Part shown: positions 18,248-26,884 of the stretch, one piece after another
How positions within the stretch are numbered: position 1 is the first letter of the stretch
How the letters are laid out: each line of letters opens with the position of its first letter
Assembly: GCA_905215345.1 (NCBI GenBank)
Contig: CAJMPR010000001.1
Span: forward strand, 437,271 to 501,270
Length of the DNA: 64,000 bases
Source: an uncultured bacterium
GTDB lineage: Bacteria; Bacteroidota; Bacteroidia; Bacteroidales; Bacteroidaceae
Reading direction: 5' to 3'
Made by a program: the position numbers and the translations under genes
Notes under the pieces: model-generated
What the model was told of the DNA's origin: nothing
Database searches by the model: none
What the model saw: the letters and a program-made list of their open reading frames with translations, nothing else

Positions 18248-19861
18248 ATGAAAAAATATCTCTTAGCAATAACCGCATCGGCACTAATGTTTGCGGCATG
18301 CAGCAATGACGAAAATATTCTTGATGAGAATGATAATAATCCGGTGACAAATCCCGTTACTGTCAACTTCTCTGCCGGTATAGCCAGCCGCGCCATTGGA
18401 AACACATGGCAGAAAGATGACCTCATAGGAATCTCTACTACCGGAACGGATAATATAGCTTATACAAATGTTCAATATAAAGTAGCGGAGGATGGTGCAT
18501 CCGCTACTTTCAACGCAGTAAACTCAGAACAGGCCATCTGTTTCCAAAATACCGGTGCTATGGTTTTCAGCGCTTACCATCCTTATGCAGATGTAAGTAC
18601 CACCGACGGTAAGATTGCAAAGAATACGGCACAGACTCAGGACGGTGTCGATTTCTTATGGGCAAAAATAGATAATGTGAACTATTCTGAGAATCCTATT
18701 GTGAATTTTACATTCATCCACAAGATGTCTCAAATCAATGTGAAACTTACCCCGGCGGCAGGAGTTGACATAAGCGGGAAAGACATCGTAATAGGAGGTT
18801 TAAAGCATGACGGAACTTTCAATACGGCAAACGGACAAGCTACTGCTAATACAGGTGCGGTACCTGAAAACTGGACCGTCGGCACTCCGGCAAGTAATGG
18901 TGAATTCACTTATACAGGACTTATCTATCCACAGAATGCAAATAGTTTGACACTGACTGTCGGTGACAAGACCGCTACTCTGAGACTGGATGGAGACAAG
19001 TTCGACCCGGGACACAAATATACCATAACCGCTACTGCAGAGAATAACAGGATAAATGCCAAGATAACGATTGAAGGAAACACTATTCAGGATTGGGAAG
19101 ATGGTTCGGGAATTGTAAAAAGCAAAATAGCATTTATTAGTAATTCTCCTAATATTGGGACACTTGATGAAGAAGCTAAAGCTGCTTATAATTGGTTAAC
19201 AAGTAACGATAGCTATGAAGTAACATATCTTCCTATCAGTGAAGATAATGTCGATGCTAATTTAGACCAATACAAAATGATCTGGGCACACTTCGACTAT
19301 GACGACGGCAACAAGAGCGGTGGAATAAACAATGCAATTAACGCCTATTATACCAGTGGTGGTGCCATTCTTGCATCACGGGAAGCTATGAACAGTCTTG
19401 TTACGTGGGGAATTGTACCAGAAGCTAATAAAATTAATTGGGTATGGGGGAATAATGGCGACACAAGGAAACAGCTTGATTGGGATGGAACACAAGGATT
19501 AACCATTACCGATACAAGCCACCCATTATTTAAGGAATTGGACACCCCTTATTTAATACTGCACCACCGTGAATATGAATGCATAAGAAAAATGCGCGGA
19601 TGGGGCGAAAATTATACAGAAACGGAACTCACCGATTGGAAAAATGTTATCAATGCAAAGCAACTCACTCGTGATAGCGGAAAGCCCTATTCTATCACTA
19701 CAGCTGAAATAATCAAAACAGACTCTCATGGTTGTGCAATCGCCATAGGTGACCCTGCATACGAATGGTTTGGAGTAACACCAGCAACTCCACATTCTGG
19801 TAATTTGTACAAAATCACCGCCAATGCTATCGACTATTTAATCAGTCAATCTACTAAATAG
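18248..19861 (+). CDS. Fimbrillin-like/DUF4960 chimeric surface lipoprotein
   Basis: A 537-residue lipoprotein (lipobox FAAC, Cys18). Residues about 35-285 resemble the fimbrillin (Mfa-like) family: VNFSAGIASRA..., AICFQNTGAMVFSAYHPY and TFIHKMSQINVKL. Residues about 290-537 resemble the DUF4960 C-terminus of the SGBP at 15206-16606, for example IWAHFDYDDG against MWWHLHIDGG and ITANAIDYL against MTENAINYL. It lies 35 nt after the endo-GH32 and before the terminator, so it closes the plus-strand operon. It is probably a second surface glycan-binding protein with a different scaffold. Function unproven. Confidence 0.8.
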   Translation: MKKYLLAITASALMFAACSNDENILDENDNNPVTNPVTVNFSAGIASRAIGNTWQKDDLIGISTTGTDNIAYTNVQYKVAEDGASATFNAVNSEQAICFQNTGAMVFSAYHPYADVSTTDGKIAKNTAQTQDGVDFLWAKIDNVNYSENPIVNFTFIHKMSQINVKLTPAAGVDISGKDIVIGGLKHDGTFNTANGQATANTGAVPENWTVGTPASNGEFTYTGLIYPQNANSLTLTVGDKTATLRLDGDKFDPGHKYTITATAENNRINAKITIEGNTIQDWEDGSGIVKSKIAFISNSPNIGTLDEEAKAAYNWLTSNDSYEVTYLPISEDNVDANLDQYKMIWAHFDYDDGNKSGGINNAINAYYTSGGAILASREAMNSLVTWGIVPEANKINWVWGNNGDTRKQLDWDGTQGLTITDTSHPLFKELDTPYLILHHREYECIRKMRGWGENYTETELTDWKNVINAKQLTRDSGKPYSITTAEIIKTDSHGCAIAIGDPAYEWFGVTPATPHSGNLYKITANAIDYLISQSTK

Positions 19862-19888
19862 CGATAGTTTGTATTAGATATTTTAATT

Positions 19889-19930
19889 ACTCCCCGCCAG
19901 ACATTACATTGTTCAGACGGGGAGTTTTTT
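19889..19930 (+). terminator. Rho-independent terminator of the fructan plus-strand operon
   Basis: ACTCCCCG (19889-19896) pairs with CGGGGAGT (19918-19925), followed by TTTTTG. It lies 28 nt beyond the last gene of the operon. Confidence 0.9.
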
Positions 19931-19938
19931 GTTCTCAT

Positions 19939-20787
19939 CTATTCAAATCGAAAAGCATCCGCACAAGCATACCCTTCTTCATATAGTTCCGTCAATTTGT
20001 GAACATCCCGTTCAATACGATCTACCATAACAGGTTTCTGTGGACGAATAACGGTTATCTCTCCCGCCTCTTCCAGTCGTTCTACTAAATCAAGTTGTTC
20101 ATTATATACATGGCTGCGCATATTAATAGCTTTACGCAAATGGGGATATTTCCTATAAATAAAAGGAGGCACCTTTGTTCCTTGAATCTCTTTCCGATAT
20201 CCTTTGTTGCGCGTCAGCACTACTACATTACGTGTATATCCATCCTGCCGGGCACGCATTAGCGGAATACTGTCCACAATACCGCCATCGAGCATCGGAA
20301 CATCATCCACATAAGTAATGGGACAAACAAAAGGAAGACTGCTTGAAGCCCGGACAATATCAATCACCCGGTCTTTATTCTGCTTCTCCTCAAAATAGCT
20401 TGCTTTACCTGTCAGGCAATTTGTAGTTACCATAACATAACGTTCCCGGCAGTTGAAATACGCATCATAATCATATGGCAGGATATGCTCCGGAAATTCC
20501 TGAAAGAGCAGGTCAAAATCCATGATATTCCTCTTTTTAAGGAGATATTTTAATCCGATGTAATTGTATTTCTCCAACAAGTCGATATTACTGTATTTGG
20601 CACGCCCGCGTTGACCGGACATATACGAAAGTCCGTTACATGCGCCGGCACTCACACCGATTGCATAAGGGAAGCGAATTCCCCGGTCCATAAAGTTATC
20701 AAGCACACCGCAAGTGAAGACACCACGCATACCTCCACCCTCAAGAACCAGACCGCTACGGTTATCTATACATATTAAATTATCCAT
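19939..20787 (-). CDS. Patatin-like phospholipase (YjjU/RssA-type)
   Basis: A 282-residue predicted serine hydrolase. The patatin motifs are complete: oxyanion-hole GGGMRG (17-22), nucleophile elbow GVSAG (44-48, Ser46) and the DGG of the Ser-Asp dyad (167-169, Asp167). There is no signal peptide. It is expected to hydrolyse acyl lipids, substrate unknown. It is a single gene on the minus strand, divergent from the C1 peptidase gene. Its -7 box (20808-20815) lies directly next to the peptidase promoter. Confidence 0.9.
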   Translation of the reverse strand: MDNLICIDNRSGLVLEGGGMRGVFTCGVLDNFMDRGIRFPYAIGVSAGACNGLSYMSGQRGRAKYSNIDLLEKYNYIGLKYLLKKRNIMDFDLLFQEFPEHILPYDYDAYFNCRERYVMVTTNCLTGKASYFEEKQNKDRVIDIVRASSSLPFVCPITYVDDVPMLDGGIVDSIPLMRARQDGYTRNVVVLTRNKGYRKEIQGTKVPPFIYRKYPHLRKAINMRSHVYNEQLDLVERLEEAGEITVIRPQKPVMVDRIERDVHKLTELYEEGYACADAFRFE

Positions 20788-20807
20788 AAGTGTCAGAATT
20801 AACGCAC

Positions 20808-20815
20808 CAAAGATA
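20808..20815 (-). promoter_or_regulatory. -7 box of the patatin gene
   Basis: TATCTTTG on the minus strand fits TAnnTTTG, 20 nt upstream of the patatin ATG. It abuts the promoter of the divergent peptidase gene, so the two may compete. Confidence 0.6.
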
Positions 20816-20818
20816 GCT

Positions 20819-20846
20819 TTTGTTTACGATATTCTACCTATATTTG
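20819..20846 (+). promoter_or_regulatory. Promoter of the C1 peptidase gene
   Basis: TTTG (20819-20822) and TATATTTG (20839-20846) fit the Bacteroides -33/-7 elements with a 16-nt spacer, somewhat short. The -7 box lies about 35 nt before the start codon. Confidence 0.6.
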
Positions 20847-20881
20847 CAGTTACAACTATAAATCAATTACATTTTATCATG

Positions 20882-22060
20882 ATGAAAAAGTCTATATTAA
20901 TTGCCACACTGGGATTGCTTAGCTTGAATATGATGGCGCAAGACACTCCCAAAGAAGAAGGATTTGTCTTTACAACCGTAAAAGAAAACCCTATTACTTC
21001 CGTCAAAAATCAGAACCGCTCGTCTACATGTTGGAGCTTCTCCAGTATCGGTTTTCTGGAAAGCGAACTGTTGCGTATGGGTAAAGGTACCTATGACCTT
21101 TCTGAAATGTTCGTGGTACACCATACCATGAACGACCGTGGCGTGAACTACGTACGTTATCACGGTGACAGTTCTTTCTCTCCGGGCGGAAGTTTCTACG
21201 ACGTAATGTACTGCCTGAAGAATTATGGAATGGTACCGCAAGAAGCAATGCCGGGTATCATGTACGGTGACACATTGCCTGTTCATAATGAACTCGATGC
21301 CGTAGCAGGTGCTTATGTAGACGCTGTTATTAAAGGTAAGAAGTTAACTCCGGTATGGAAGAAAGGCTTGAGCGCTATCTATGATACATATCTCGGTCAG
21401 TGTCCCGAGAAGTTCACTTATCAGGGAAAAGAATATACTCCGAAAACATTCGCAGAATCTCTCGGTATTAATCCGGATGATTATGTATCATTGACTTCTT
21501 TCACCCATCATCCTTTCTATACCCAGATGAACATCGAAATCCAGGACAACTGGCGTAATGGTCTTTCCTGGAATCTTCCGTTAATGGAATTTATGTCTGT
21601 TATAGAAAATGCCGTAAAGAACGGTTATACCGTAGCTTGGGGTAGTGACGTGAGCGAAGACGGATTTACGCGCGACGGTATCGCCGTAATGCCCGACGCT
21701 GCACGTGGTGCCGAACTGACAGGTTCTGATATGGCACGCTGGACAGGTATGAAAGCCGAAGACAAGCGTAAAGAATTAACTTCAAAACCGTTGCCCGAAA
21801 TCACCGTAACGCAGGAAATGCGTCAGACTGCTTTCGATAACTGGGAAACAACCGATGACCACGGTATGCTTATCTACGGTATCGCCAAAGACCAGAACGG
21901 AAAAGAATATTACATGGTAAAGAACTCCTGGGGAACAAACAATCCATATAAAGGAACCTGGTATGCTTCTAAACCATTCGTTGCTTACAAGACCATCAAT
22001 GTCCTTGTTCATAAAGATGCCGTACCTAAGGCAATCCTGAAGAAGTTGGGTATCAAATAA
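20882..22060 (+). CDS. Secreted C1-family cysteine peptidase (bleomycin hydrolase-like aminopeptidase)
   Basis: A 392-residue papain-clan peptidase of the PepC/bleomycin-hydrolase type. The catalytic residues are Cys50 in RSSTCWSFSS, His327 in DDHGM and Asn348 in KNSWGTN. A signal peptide (MKKSILIATLGLL...MMAQ) suggests export to the periplasm or beyond. I chose the second of two adjacent ATGs. The frame is open much further upstream, but that part overlaps the promoter and the divergent gene. Monocistronic, followed by a CACAGAGG inverted repeat. Confidence 0.9.
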   Translation: MKKSILIATLGLLSLNMMAQDTPKEEGFVFTTVKENPITSVKNQNRSSTCWSFSSIGFLESELLRMGKGTYDLSEMFVVHHTMNDRGVNYVRYHGDSSFSPGGSFYDVMYCLKNYGMVPQEAMPGIMYGDTLPVHNELDAVAGAYVDAVIKGKKLTPVWKKGLSAIYDTYLGQCPEKFTYQGKEYTPKTFAESLGINPDDYVSLTSFTHHPFYTQMNIEIQDNWRNGLSWNLPLMEFMSVIENAVKNGYTVAWGSDVSEDGFTRDGIAVMPDAARGAELTGSDMARWTGMKAEDKRKELTSKPLPEITVTQEMRQTAFDNWETTDDHGMLIYGIAKDQNGKEYYMVKNSWGTNNPYKGTWYASKPFVAYKTINVLVHKDAVPKAILKKLGIK

Positions 22061-22101
22061 AATTATATGGTATTTAATATCGTATAGTTTTGAATTAAGT
22101 A

Positions 22102-22190
22102 TTCACCACAGAGGACACAGAGAATTGAAGTAGAACTCAAAATACAAATTTTGATAAAAACTCTGTGTTCTCTGTGTCCTTTGTGGTGAA
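22102..22190. repeat. Inverted repeat built of 9-bp CACAGAGGN units (copy 2)
   Basis: TTCACCACAGAGGACACAGAG (22102-22122) faces CTCTGTGTT-CTCTGTGTC-CTTTGTGGT-GAA (22161-22190). It lies between two convergent gene ends, so it may serve as a bidirectional terminator. The arms match copy 1 at 10043-10147 while the loops do not. Confidence 0.8.
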
Positions 22191-22221
22191 AATTTAATTA
22201 TCATTTAGCATATTTCCGCAC

Positions 22222-23382
22222 TTAAACAGTAAAGCCCTGCCTCAACCTATTTAACCCTTCCATCATTACTTGTCGAGGACAGGCAATGTTAATTCGGATA
22301 AATCCCTCACCCGCCTCTCCATACATGCTTCCTTCGTTCAGCCAAAGTTTCTCCTCTTTCAGCAGTTCTTCTACTATCTCTAATGACGACTTTTGCCAAG
22401 ACCTGCAGTCCACCCACACCAGATAAGTACCTTCCAGCTTTACTACCGGAAACTGTGGCAGATACTTACTAAAGTAAGCTTTCAAATAGGTATAATTAGC
22501 AAAAAGATAATGATTTAATTCATCCAGCCACTCCTCACCTTCATTATAAGCAGCTATCAACGCTTCCACCCCGAAAGGATTCACATCACAAACTTCATTG
22601 GTATTAATTGCCTTGTCTATCTTCCTGCGTACATCCGCATCGGCTGCAATGATATTTGCAATTTGCAAACCAGCCAAGTTAAACGCCTTACTCGGTGAGG
22701 TACAGGTAACGGAATGCATCTGAAATTCATGTGAGAGTGAAGCAAACGGAATATAGTGGTGGCTTGGAAATACCAATTCGCAATGGATTTCATCCGCCAC
22801 CACCATCACATTATTACGAAGACAGATTTCACCCATTCGTATCAGTTCTTCCCGTTTCCACACCCTTCCTGCCGGGTTATGCGGATTACACAGCAATAAG
22901 AGTTTCGCTTTCGGATCGGCAGCTTTACGTTCCAAATCATCAAAGTCCATGCGGTAAGTTTCGTCCTCATAAATCAGAGGACTGGCAATAACTTCACAGC
23001 CATTGTTACGGATAGAAGAAAAAAAGCAATTATAAACAGGAGTTTGTACCAATATCCGGTCACCCGGTACGGTCAGCGCTTTGATGACAGCCGACAGAGC
23101 CGGAACTACACCGGATGTATAGATAATCCAGTCTTTCTCTATCTGCCAATTATGCCGCCGGAAAAACCAGTGCGTTACAGCTTCATAATAGGCCACAGGC
23201 ACTTTTGTATAACCGAAAACACCATGCTCTACCCGCTTGCGCAATGCTTCCACCACAGGAGGAGCCGTACGGAAATCCATATCGGCTACCCACATTGGCA
23301 GAACATTCTCTTCCGCTGCCGAATCCCATTTATAGGAATTGGTACCTCGACGGGAGACTATCTGGTCGAAATCATATTTCAT
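22222..23382 (-). CDS. MalY/PatB-type PLP aminotransferase / cystathionine beta-lyase
   Basis: A 386-residue fold-type I PLP enzyme. The start MKYDFDQIVSRRGTNSYKWD is typical of the MalY/PatB group. The nucleotide-binding NPHNPAGRVW and the PLP-lysine segment SPSKAFNLAGLQ are visible. It probably performs a C-S lyase or aminotransferase reaction on sulfur amino acids. It overlaps the DUF3737 gene by 4 nt, indicating translational coupling. It is the last gene of a group that starts with the alpha/beta hydrolase. Confidence 0.88.
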   Translation of the reverse strand: MKYDFDQIVSRRGTNSYKWDSAAEENVLPMWVADMDFRTAPPVVEALRKRVEHGVFGYTKVPVAYYEAVTHWFFRRHNWQIEKDWIIYTSGVVPALSAVIKALTVPGDRILVQTPVYNCFFSSIRNNGCEVIASPLIYEDETYRMDFDDLERKAADPKAKLLLLCNPHNPAGRVWKREELIRMGEICLRNNVMVVADEIHCELVFPSHHYIPFASLSHEFQMHSVTCTSPSKAFNLAGLQIANIIAADADVRRKIDKAINTNEVCDVNPFGVEALIAAYNEGEEWLDELNHYLFANYTYLKAYFSKYLPQFPVVKLEGTYLVWVDCRSWQKSSLEIVEELLKEEKLWLNEGSMYGEAGEGFIRINIACPRQVMMEGLNRLRQGFTV

Positions 23383-24245
23383 GCGCTAAAGCAAGTTACG
23401 TTATCCCACAAATTCAACTCACAGTCACCCGGAGCTTTCATATTCCGGTCGATGATGATTTGACCGTAACTCTGGGCTATGATACTACCGGTACGAGGGT
23501 TCTTCACACTGTGTACTGGACCGTTGATAGTAGCCTGTAGACTACTGTATTCAAAACAAAGGTCGGCATCATCAGCCATTACACAGTTCTCCATTACAAG
23601 GTTGTCGGCATAACAGAGGGCTTGTGTTCCCGAAATCTTACAATTCACCAGACGTAAGTTGCGCGAATGCCAGCCCAGATACTCACCGTTCAGTTCGGAG
23701 TCATATACGGTAACATTCTCCGTATTCCAAAAAGCGTCTTTGGAATGAATAACAGCATTACGAATCTCCACGTTCTTACAATATTGAAAAGAGTAGTTTC
23801 CTTTCTGACTATAATTCTCAATATGGATATTCTCGCTGTGCATAAAAAGATAGTCAGCCTGTTCTATCTGTACATTCTTCAATACCACATTGCGACAATG
23901 CCAAAGAGTTTCCAACGCATTGGGAAGCTGAACATTTTCCAGTCTGATGCCATCCATCTCACGGAACATTTTCGGAGCTTCCACCACGGTATCCGCCATT
24001 TGCAGGTTTTGCGAATACCACAAGGCGGCACGTGCTCCCTCGGTAAAGAAGCTGTTCTTCACAATAAAGCCGTTAGTATGCCAAAAGGGGTACTTGCCTT
24101 CAAAGCGACAGTTCACTGCTATAATATTACTACATTCTTTCAGTGCGGATTCTCCGGTATGAATCGTTACATTTTCCAGTTGCAGGTCGTGTGTGGCAAA
24201 CAAAGGACGCTCACCGCCAAATTCTTTATCTTTAATGATTTCCAT
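23379..24245 (-). CDS. DUF3737 family protein (right-handed beta-helix-like)
   Basis: A 288-residue protein of repeating short beta-strands with regular N, C and V ladders (for example LENVQLP, LKNVQIEQ, IENYSQKG, IRNAVIH, LVNCKISG, MENCVMA). This suggests a parallel beta-helix, as in DUF3737 proteins. No catalytic motif is recognised and there is no signal peptide. Coupled to the MalY-type gene by a 4-nt overlap, so the two products may act together. Biochemical role unknown. Confidence 0.8.
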   Translation of the reverse strand: MEIIKDKEFGGERPLFATHDLQLENVTIHTGESALKECSNIIAVNCRFEGKYPFWHTNGFIVKNSFFTEGARAALWYSQNLQMADTVVEAPKMFREMDGIRLENVQLPNALETLWHCRNVVLKNVQIEQADYLFMHSENIHIENYSQKGNYSFQYCKNVEIRNAVIHSKDAFWNTENVTVYDSELNGEYLGWHSRNLRLVNCKISGTQALCYADNLVMENCVMADDADLCFEYSSLQATINGPVHSVKNPRTGSIIAQSYGQIIIDRNMKAPGDCELNLWDNVTCFSA

Positions 24246-24297
24246 AAATTATCTATTTCTATTATATAAGTAAATGATTAAAATCTGTTCATACTAT

Positions 24298-24891
24298 TTA
24301 TTGTAATTCAAAAGTCACCGTTACATTACCCGAACCCAAAGCAGTTGCCAATCCCGAAGGATTATCCACACGCCCAAGGCGCGTATAACTATAAGAAGTG
24401 CGAAAAGTCTCATAAAACAGCACTAAACACGACCTACCGTAAAGCATTAGGTCGCCCACTTGAATGGTTCCGGGATTGACGGAGGCGGTAGGCAGACTAC
24501 CAGACAAATAATAGTATTTTTCGTTTCCGTTCATCTCGGACATATTCACTGTCATCGGCAACAAAGCTTTGAATGCCGCAGTTGCCGCATTATCATCCAG
24601 AGTTACATTAAACGCAACAGAGCCGATGGTTATTTTAAGATTGTTACTCATAGACGTATTATTGTTATTATCATCATTACCGGAATTAGAATTTCCGCCA
24701 TTAATACCACTGCTATTATCCTCCTCATTATCGTTTGGAAGATTGGGCGTATCGTTATGGTCTTTATCAACAGGTGGCACGGGTTGTTCCGTTTTCTGCA
24801 TAGGATCATCGTCACTACACGATGCCACCCCCGCAGGTAGAATCAACATCCATAGCATCAAAATAAGTCTTGTATACAAACGTTTCATCAT
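24298..24891 (-). CDS. Cyclophilin-like fold lipoprotein
   Basis: A 197-residue lipoprotein. The signal peptide ends in the lipobox VASC. A low-complexity Asn/Ser/Asp/Gly linker (about 30-85) follows, then a C-terminal domain (about 90-197) with ITIGSVAFNVTLDDNAATAAF and GDLMLYG, typical of the cyclophilin-like domain family. I chose the ATG at 24891 because the upstream in-frame codon is TTG. It lies 16 nt after the alpha/beta hydrolase stop. Function unknown. Such domains are often found next to flavodoxin and hydrolase genes. Confidence 0.75.
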   Translation of the reverse strand: MMKRLYTRLILMLWMLILPAGVASCSDDDPMQKTEQPVPPVDKDHNDTPNLPNDNEEDNSSGINGGNSNSGNDDNNNNTSMSNNLKITIGSVAFNVTLDDNAATAAFKALLPMTVNMSEMNGNEKYYYLSGSLPTASVNPGTIQVGDLMLYGRSCLVLFYETFRTSYSYTRLGRVDNPSGLATALGSGNVTVTFELQ

Positions 24892-24907
24892 AAATATCAA
24901 ACTCAAA

Positions 24908-25936
24908 TTATTTCAAATACTCCTGAAAGAAAGCCCCCAGCTTATCAAACGGGATAAGACCGACACGGTCGTAAAGGTCTACATGACCTGCACCGGGCAC
25001 GATATAGAGTTCTTTCGGCTCGGCAGCCAGCCGATAAGCATCCTCGCTGAATTCACGTGAATGAGCATTCTCTCCCGCAATGAAAAGCATAGGACGGGGT
25101 GAAATGTTCTCAATATCTTCAAAGGGATAGAAGTTCATAAACTTCACGTTACTGGTAAGTGTGGGGTGCGTGGTAGTCAACGGGGTTGCTCCCTCGGGAG
25201 TGACCTCACCACGGGAAGTACGGTAGAACTCATAAAACTCGCGTTCTATCGGACTGGACTTTGCTGTCAGTTCGTGTACAGTGCCGCCGGTATATTTCGT
25301 TTCTCCGCCCAGAAATTCGGCATAACGTTGCTCCGCAGCCTCTGCAATGATTTGTTTCCGCTGTTCCAGGGTCAGCCCATGTTTCAAACCGTTACGGCTG
25401 GCTGTTCCCATGTTATACATACTAATGGTTGCAATAGCTCTCAAGCGCGGGTCTATTTTAGCAGCACTGATAGCAAAACTTCCACTACCACAAATTCCGA
25501 TTACACCGATAGCTTCACGATTGATAAACGTACGTGTGCCTAAAAAATCTACCGCAGCACTGAAATCTTCGGCATAAACTTCCGGTAAAACGGCATTGCG
25601 AGGTTCACCCTCGCTCCCACCCCAGAAAGACAAGTCGATGGATAAGGTAACAAAACCCCGTTCCGCCATCTTCGTGGCATACAGGTTAGCGCTTTGCTCT
25701 TTGACAGCTCCCATCGGATGACCTACAATGATTGCAGGATACTTCTCTCCCTCTTTCATCGTTTTAGGTAAGAAGAGGTTTCCCGCCACTTTCATCTTGT
25801 ACTGATTAAGAAAGGTTACTTTCTCCACATTTACCGCATCGCTCTTATAGAAGTTATCCGCATCTGTCTGTGCATAAGAAACTCTTGTTCCGAACATCGT
25901 AAGGAATGCCGATGTTAAAAATAATACTCTTTTCAT
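24908..25936 (-). CDS. Secreted alpha/beta hydrolase (dienelactone hydrolase/YcjY-like)
   Basis: A 342-residue hydrolase with a signal peptide (to about SYAQ, residue 22). The oxyanion region is HPMGAVKEQS. The elbow is GICGSG, where Cys may take the place of the usual Ser, as in dienelactone hydrolases. The C-terminal histidine is in GAGHVDLYD. Substrate unknown. It is the first gene of the minus group hydrolase, cyclophilin-like, DUF3737, MalY. Its promoter carries one of the three 29-bp ATTACAGA operators. Confidence 0.82.
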   Translation of the reverse strand: MKRVLFLTSAFLTMFGTRVSYAQTDADNFYKSDAVNVEKVTFLNQYKMKVAGNLFLPKTMKEGEKYPAIIVGHPMGAVKEQSANLYATKMAERGFVTLSIDLSFWGGSEGEPRNAVLPEVYAEDFSAAVDFLGTRTFINREAIGVIGICGSGSFAISAAKIDPRLRAIATISMYNMGTASRNGLKHGLTLEQRKQIIAEAAEQRYAEFLGGETKYTGGTVHELTAKSSPIEREFYEFYRTSRGEVTPEGATPLTTTHPTLTSNVKFMNFYPFEDIENISPRPMLFIAGENAHSREFSEDAYRLAAEPKELYIVPGAGHVDLYDRVGLIPFDKLGAFFQEYLK

Positions 25937-25979
25937 ATTCGCTTTGTTTAAGTGATTGATTTACCAATTATCTACATTG

Positions 25980-25987
25980 CAAATGTA
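25980..25987 (-). promoter_or_regulatory. -7 box of the alpha/beta hydrolase operon
   Basis: TACATTTG on the minus strand, 43 nt before the ATG. No TTTG is seen at -33. The ATTACAGA operator begins 30 nt further upstream, suggesting an activator-dependent promoter. Confidence 0.65.
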
Positions 25988-26017
25988 CGACGGAGAAAAG
26001 AGATACGATGTAGACAG

Positions 26018-26046
26018 ATTACAGACATCATAACCCTAATTACAGA
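26018..26046. promoter_or_regulatory. AraC-type operator, site A
   Basis: ATTACAGA (26018-26025) is repeated at 26039-26046, 21 bp apart, with AACC between (26032-26035). It aligns without gaps to site B (28167-28195) and site C (28376-28404). It ends 30 nt upstream of the hydrolase -7 box. Confidence 0.7.
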
Positions 26047-26115
26047 TTCCAATATCCTCATTCAAATTGATAAAAGATATTGAGACTTATACAAAGGCAA
26101 CCCAACCATCATCCC

Positions 26116-26198
26116 GAAGGTCGCCTACATTCGGACTGAAGGTTGCCTACATTCGAGTCGATAGTCGCCTACCTTCGCCCTGATGGTAACCGGTCAAG
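26116..26198. repeat. 22-bp-period array of 17-bp imperfect dyads
   Basis: Three units of GAwrGTyGCCTACmTTC at 26116-26132, 26138-26154 and 26160-26176, plus a degenerate fourth from 26182. Starts are 22 bp apart. It lies between the flavodoxin gene end and the hydrolase promoter. Confidence 0.8.
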
Positions 26199-26225
26199 CA
26201 CGAACCTTCTTTAAAAATAATAAAC

Positions 26226-26265
26226 AAGGGCAGTATCCGCAATTTATCATTGCAACACTGCCCTT
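26226..26265 (-). terminator. Terminator after the MFS-flavodoxin operon
   Basis: AAGGGCAGT (26226-26234) pairs with ACTGCCCTT (26257-26265), with an additional inner stem. On the minus strand it is followed by GTTTATTATTTTT. It lies 32 nt beyond the flavodoxin stop. Confidence 0.75.
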
Positions 26266-26297
26266 ACCATTACAGAGTCTTAATAACTCAAGCCGCT

Positions 26298-26849
26298 TTA
26301 TACTTTTCTTCCCATTTCATAAGCCTCCTGTAACGCCGGATTGCCTTTAATTTCACCGACATGCCACACACCGGTAGCAAGCACTTTTCCACGGACAACC
26401 GGATTTTCCAGGCAGTCAATAAAGCCCATAAGATTATCGAACGTGCGCTCCAACATCCCACGTCCCTCTTCGCCTTCGGCAGCAGCAGCGAGAAAATAAA
26501 ATTCTTTATTCTTCATCTCCGTATACAGCCCGCAACAACGGTCAAGGAATGTCTTCAACTGCGCACTCATCGCATAAAAATAGACAGGGGTGCTCAGGAC
26601 GATTACATCGGCAGCCAACATCTTTTCAATAATACCGGCAGCATCGTCCTTTTGAGGACAAGGTTTCCCATGCAAACTGCAGGTGCTACATCCGTTACAA
26701 TAGTGAATAGTTTTGTCACGCAAAAAAATCTTCTCCACTTCATTTCCGGCTTCCACGGCTCCACGCATAAACTCATCGCAAAGTGTGTCGGAATTGCCAC
26801 CACGACGGGGGCTGGAAGATAAAATCAATACTTTCTTACTCATAATCAT
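26298..26849 (-). CDS. NAD(P)H-dependent FMN reductase / flavodoxin-fold oxidoreductase
   Basis: A 183-residue flavodoxin-like protein. The FMN phosphate loop is SSSPRRGGNSDTL (about 11-23), a CNGCSTC...GKPCPQKDD cysteine segment follows (about 51-68), and STPVYFYAMSAQLKTFLDR holds the flavin (about 86-104). It probably reduces quinones, azo compounds or similar substrates, or carries electrons. It lies 35 nt after the MFS gene in the same operon, which is controlled by an ATTACAGA operator. Confidence 0.87.
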   Translation of the reverse strand: MIMSKKVLILSSSPRRGGNSDTLCDEFMRGAVEAGNEVEKIFLRDKTIHYCNGCSTCSLHGKPCPQKDDAAGIIEKMLAADVIVLSTPVYFYAMSAQLKTFLDRCCGLYTEMKNKEFYFLAAAAEGEEGRGMLERTFDNLMGFIDCLENPVVRGKVLATGVWHVGEIKGNPALQEAYEMGRKV

Positions 26850-26884
26850 TCATTATTTGGTTTACAATATCTATTTCATTTTTA

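Noticed and set aside
26269..26276. Fourth ATTACAGA operator
   Set aside because: A single half-site at the flavodoxin 3' end without a partner 21 bp away or a promoter next to it.
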